DNA of 64,000 bases from JAVEDQ01 sp963783105 (GTDB lineage: Bacteria > Actinomycetota > Actinomycetes > Frankiales > Frankiaceae), in the NCBI GenBank assembly GCA_963783105.1, contig CAWAMI010000003.1:310001-374000 (forward strand). Direction: 5' to 3'. The position numbers and the translations under genes are program-made. The notes beneath the pieces are model-generated. The model was not told where the DNA came from. It made no database searches and saw nothing but the letters and a program-made list of their open reading frames with translations. This document shows positions 62,476 through 64,000 of this stretch, one piece after another; position 1 is the first letter of the stretch, and every line of letters begins with the position of its first letter.

Positions 62476-62585
62476 CGGGCGCTTCCCTCCCCCGTCGGTG
62501 CCGTCTGCCTGCCGTTGCCCGCGTCCGAGCCTGGCAGGTCTCGCCCCGGCCCGCGACGCGGGACCGCGGAACGAGCAGTATCCGC

Positions 62586-63371
62586 TCAGCCCCTGCGGGC
62601 CGCCCGCGGGACCGGCTGCCCGGCCGCCCGCAGCCCGTCCTCGATCGCCTCGCAGACCCGTTCGACCACGGCGACCCGCGCGTAGCGCTTGTCCTCCGCC
62701 GGCACGACCGTCCATGGCGCTTCGGGGAGGTCGGTGCGGACCAGCATGTCCTCGACGGCGGCCTCGTACTCGGAGCGCCTGCCGCGGTTGCGCCAGTCCT
62801 CGTCGGTCAGCTTCCAGGCCTTGAGCGGGTTGTCCCGCCGGCGCTCGAACCGCCGGAGCTGCTCGTCGGAGGACAGGTGCATCCAGAGCTTGACCAGCAC
62901 CACACCCTCGCCGGCGAGCGAGCGCTCGAAGGACACGATCTCGTCGTAGGCCCGCGTCCACTCCGTCCTGCTGGCGAACCCCTCGACCCGCTCGACGAGC
63001 ACCCTCCCGTACCAGGACCGGTCGAACACCGCCATCCCGCCCCAGCCCGGCAGCGCCGGCCAGAACCGCCAGAGGAAGTGGTGCCGCTTCTCGTCGTAGG
63101 TGGGCGCGGCGAACTGGGCGACCCGCACGTGCCGGGGGTCGAGGTGGTCGACCAGCCGCTTGATCGCCCCGCCCTTGCCGCTCGCGTCCCAGCCCTCGAA
63201 GACCACGCACAGGCCAGGCCCGAGCTGCGGCGAAGCACCCGGATGCGCCGGGATCTGCGCACCGAGGACCAGCCGGAGCTGCAGCAGGCGCTGCTGCGCG
63301 GCCTGCAGGTGCTCCGCCTCCTCCTTCCGCGACAACCGGGCGGTCAGGTCGACGTCGTCGAGGCGCGGCAT
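62586..63371 (-). CDS. Polyphosphate kinase 2
   Basis: A 261-residue PPK2-family enzyme that moves phosphate between polyphosphate and nucleotides. Walker A GWDASGKGGAIKRLVDHLDP, the second motif WPALPGWGGMAVFDRSWYGR (Walker B-like, lid) and RDNPLKAWKLTDEDW are clear. Single-domain length fits class I-III; the direction (NDP/NMP phosphorylation) is not decidable. ATG 63371. Divergent from the GMC gene. Confidence 0.93.
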   Translation of the reverse strand: MPRLDDVDLTARLSRKEEAEHLQAAQQRLLQLRLVLGAQIPAHPGASPQLGPGLCVVFEGWDASGKGGAIKRLVDHLDPRHVRVAQFAAPTYDEKRHHFLWRFWPALPGWGGMAVFDRSWYGRVLVERVEGFASRTEWTRAYDEIVSFERSLAGEGVVLVKLWMHLSSDEQLRRFERRRDNPLKAWKLTDEDWRNRGRRSEYEAAVEDMLVRTDLPEAPWTVVPAEDKRYARVAVVERVCEAIEDGLRAAGQPVPRAARRG

Positions 63372-63488
63372 GGCCTCACCCTGTCACCGCCGCGACCCCA
63401 GGGCTGTTCGCATCCCCGATGCCGGCCGTGGAGCCTCCGCGTGTGACCTGTAACACTGGCCATCGAGTCCACGTCGAGGAGGGTCCCC

Positions 63489-64000
63489 ATGGCCGAGTAC
63501 GACTACGTGATCGTCGGAGCCGGATCGGCCGGCTGTGTCCTGGCCAATCGCCTCTCCGCGGATCCCTCGGTCAGCGTCCTGCTGATCGAGGCCGGCGCGT
63601 CCGACCGCACGATGAACGTCCGTATCCCGGCCGCCTTCTCCAAGCTGTTCAAGACCGCGCGGGACTGGGACTACAGCACGGAGCCCGAGCCCCACCTCGA
63701 CGGGCGCTCGCTCTTCATCCCGCGCGGCAAGATGCTCGGCGGCAGCTCGTCGATGAACGCGATGATCTACATCCGGGGCAACCGGGCCGACTACGACGGC
63801 TGGGCCGAACAGGGCGCCAAGGGCTGGAGCTACGACGAGGTGCTCCCCTACTTCCGCCGCGCCGAGAACAACGAGCGCGGGGCGGACGCCTTCCACGGCA
63901 GCGGCGGCCCGCTCAACGTCAAGGACCTCGGCTTCCCCAACCCGGTGAGCCAGAGCTTCGTCGACGGCGCGGTCGAGGCCGGCATCCCCCGCAACGACGA
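63489..64000 (+). CDS. GMC-family oxidoreductase, N-terminal part
   Basis: The gene runs off the window end; 170 codons are seen. FAD motif VIVGAGSAGCVLANRLSADP, acid strand VLLIEAGASD, and the GMC signature 1 PRGKMLGGSSSMNAMIYIRG with ADYDGWAEQGAKGWSYDEVL. It is like choline dehydrogenase or alkan-1-ol dehydrogenase. GGAGG lies 7-11 bases before ATG 63489. Substrate unknown. Confidence 0.9.
   Translation, partial: MAEYDYVIVGAGSAGCVLANRLSADPSVSVLLIEAGASDRTMNVRIPAAFSKLFKTARDWDYSTEPEPHLDGRSLFIPRGKMLGGSSSMNAMIYIRGNRADYDGWAEQGAKGWSYDEVLPYFRRAENNERGADAFHGSGGPLNVKDLGFPNPVSQSFVDGAVEAGIPRND

Overview
The window is GC-rich, densely packed bacterial DNA with strong G/C preference at third codon positions and frequent GTG starts. 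The gene content (GAF-ANTAR regulators, LGFP-repeat and DUF2510 proteins, a mycothiol-enzyme-like DinB protein, a DUF5703 protein) points to an actinomycete. Pseudonocardiales or a near relative is an inference, not something the sequence proves. It looks like ordinary chromosome with a few accessory or decayed patches; there is no rRNA, CRISPR array, replication origin or intact prophage.

Region by region. 0-3.3 kb: an aldo/keto reductase followed closely by a RecD-like helicase. 3.3-11.7 kb: a cell-envelope glycosylation block with two paralogous GT39-like membrane glycosyltransferases, a second polytopic membrane protein, a flavoprotein resembling UDP-galactopyranose mutase, and a convergent polytopic membrane protein. 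11.8-20.6 kb: citrate synthase, a GGDEF-EAL protein, a PhoD-like phosphatase, small conserved proteins, an M20 peptidase and a secreted beta-propeller-like protein. 20.7-27.7 kb: tRNA-Leu(GAG) followed by the stump of a phage-type integrase, a MetX-like hydrolase, a DrrAB-type ABC exporter, an IS1182-family element with clean ends but a broken transposase, and a TrkA-C membrane protein. 27.8-35.7 kb: a large secreted NHL-FN3-LGFP protein, a GPR1/FUN34/YaaH-type transporter, an intact GAF-ANTAR regulator, a decayed GAF-ANTAR copy, and a three-DUF2510 protein. 35.7-47.9 kb: a YihY-type membrane protein, an acyltransferase-3/SGNH protein, an ATP-grasp ligase, an MFS exporter, an SDR, an amidase, a secreted nuclease whose Excalibur tail is out of frame, and gene remnants. 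47.9-57.5 kb: a coupled ArsR-SRPBCC-DinB operon with a perfect operator palindrome, a coupled MerR-thioredoxin operon with its own dyad, oxidoreductase and acetyltransferase genes, secreted proteins and a CPBP protease. 57.5-64 kb: a TelA / unknown / TerD stress operon, a ROK kinase, PPK2, and the start of a GMC oxidoreductase cut by the window end.

The points most worth a second look are: (i) a composite intergenic repeat of 21-nt units plus an inverted cap, present at two loci 32 kb apart in opposite orientation; (ii) several single-base frame breaks, two of them in repetitive linkers of otherwise intact genes; (iii) two perfect GC-rich inverted repeats directly upstream of a GAF-ANTAR gene; (iv) unusual fusions (NHL-FN3-LGFP, DUF2510 plus a terminase-small-subunit-like helix module, TerD-linker-TerD-like). 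No search could be run, so all family names rest on motifs and recall of families.
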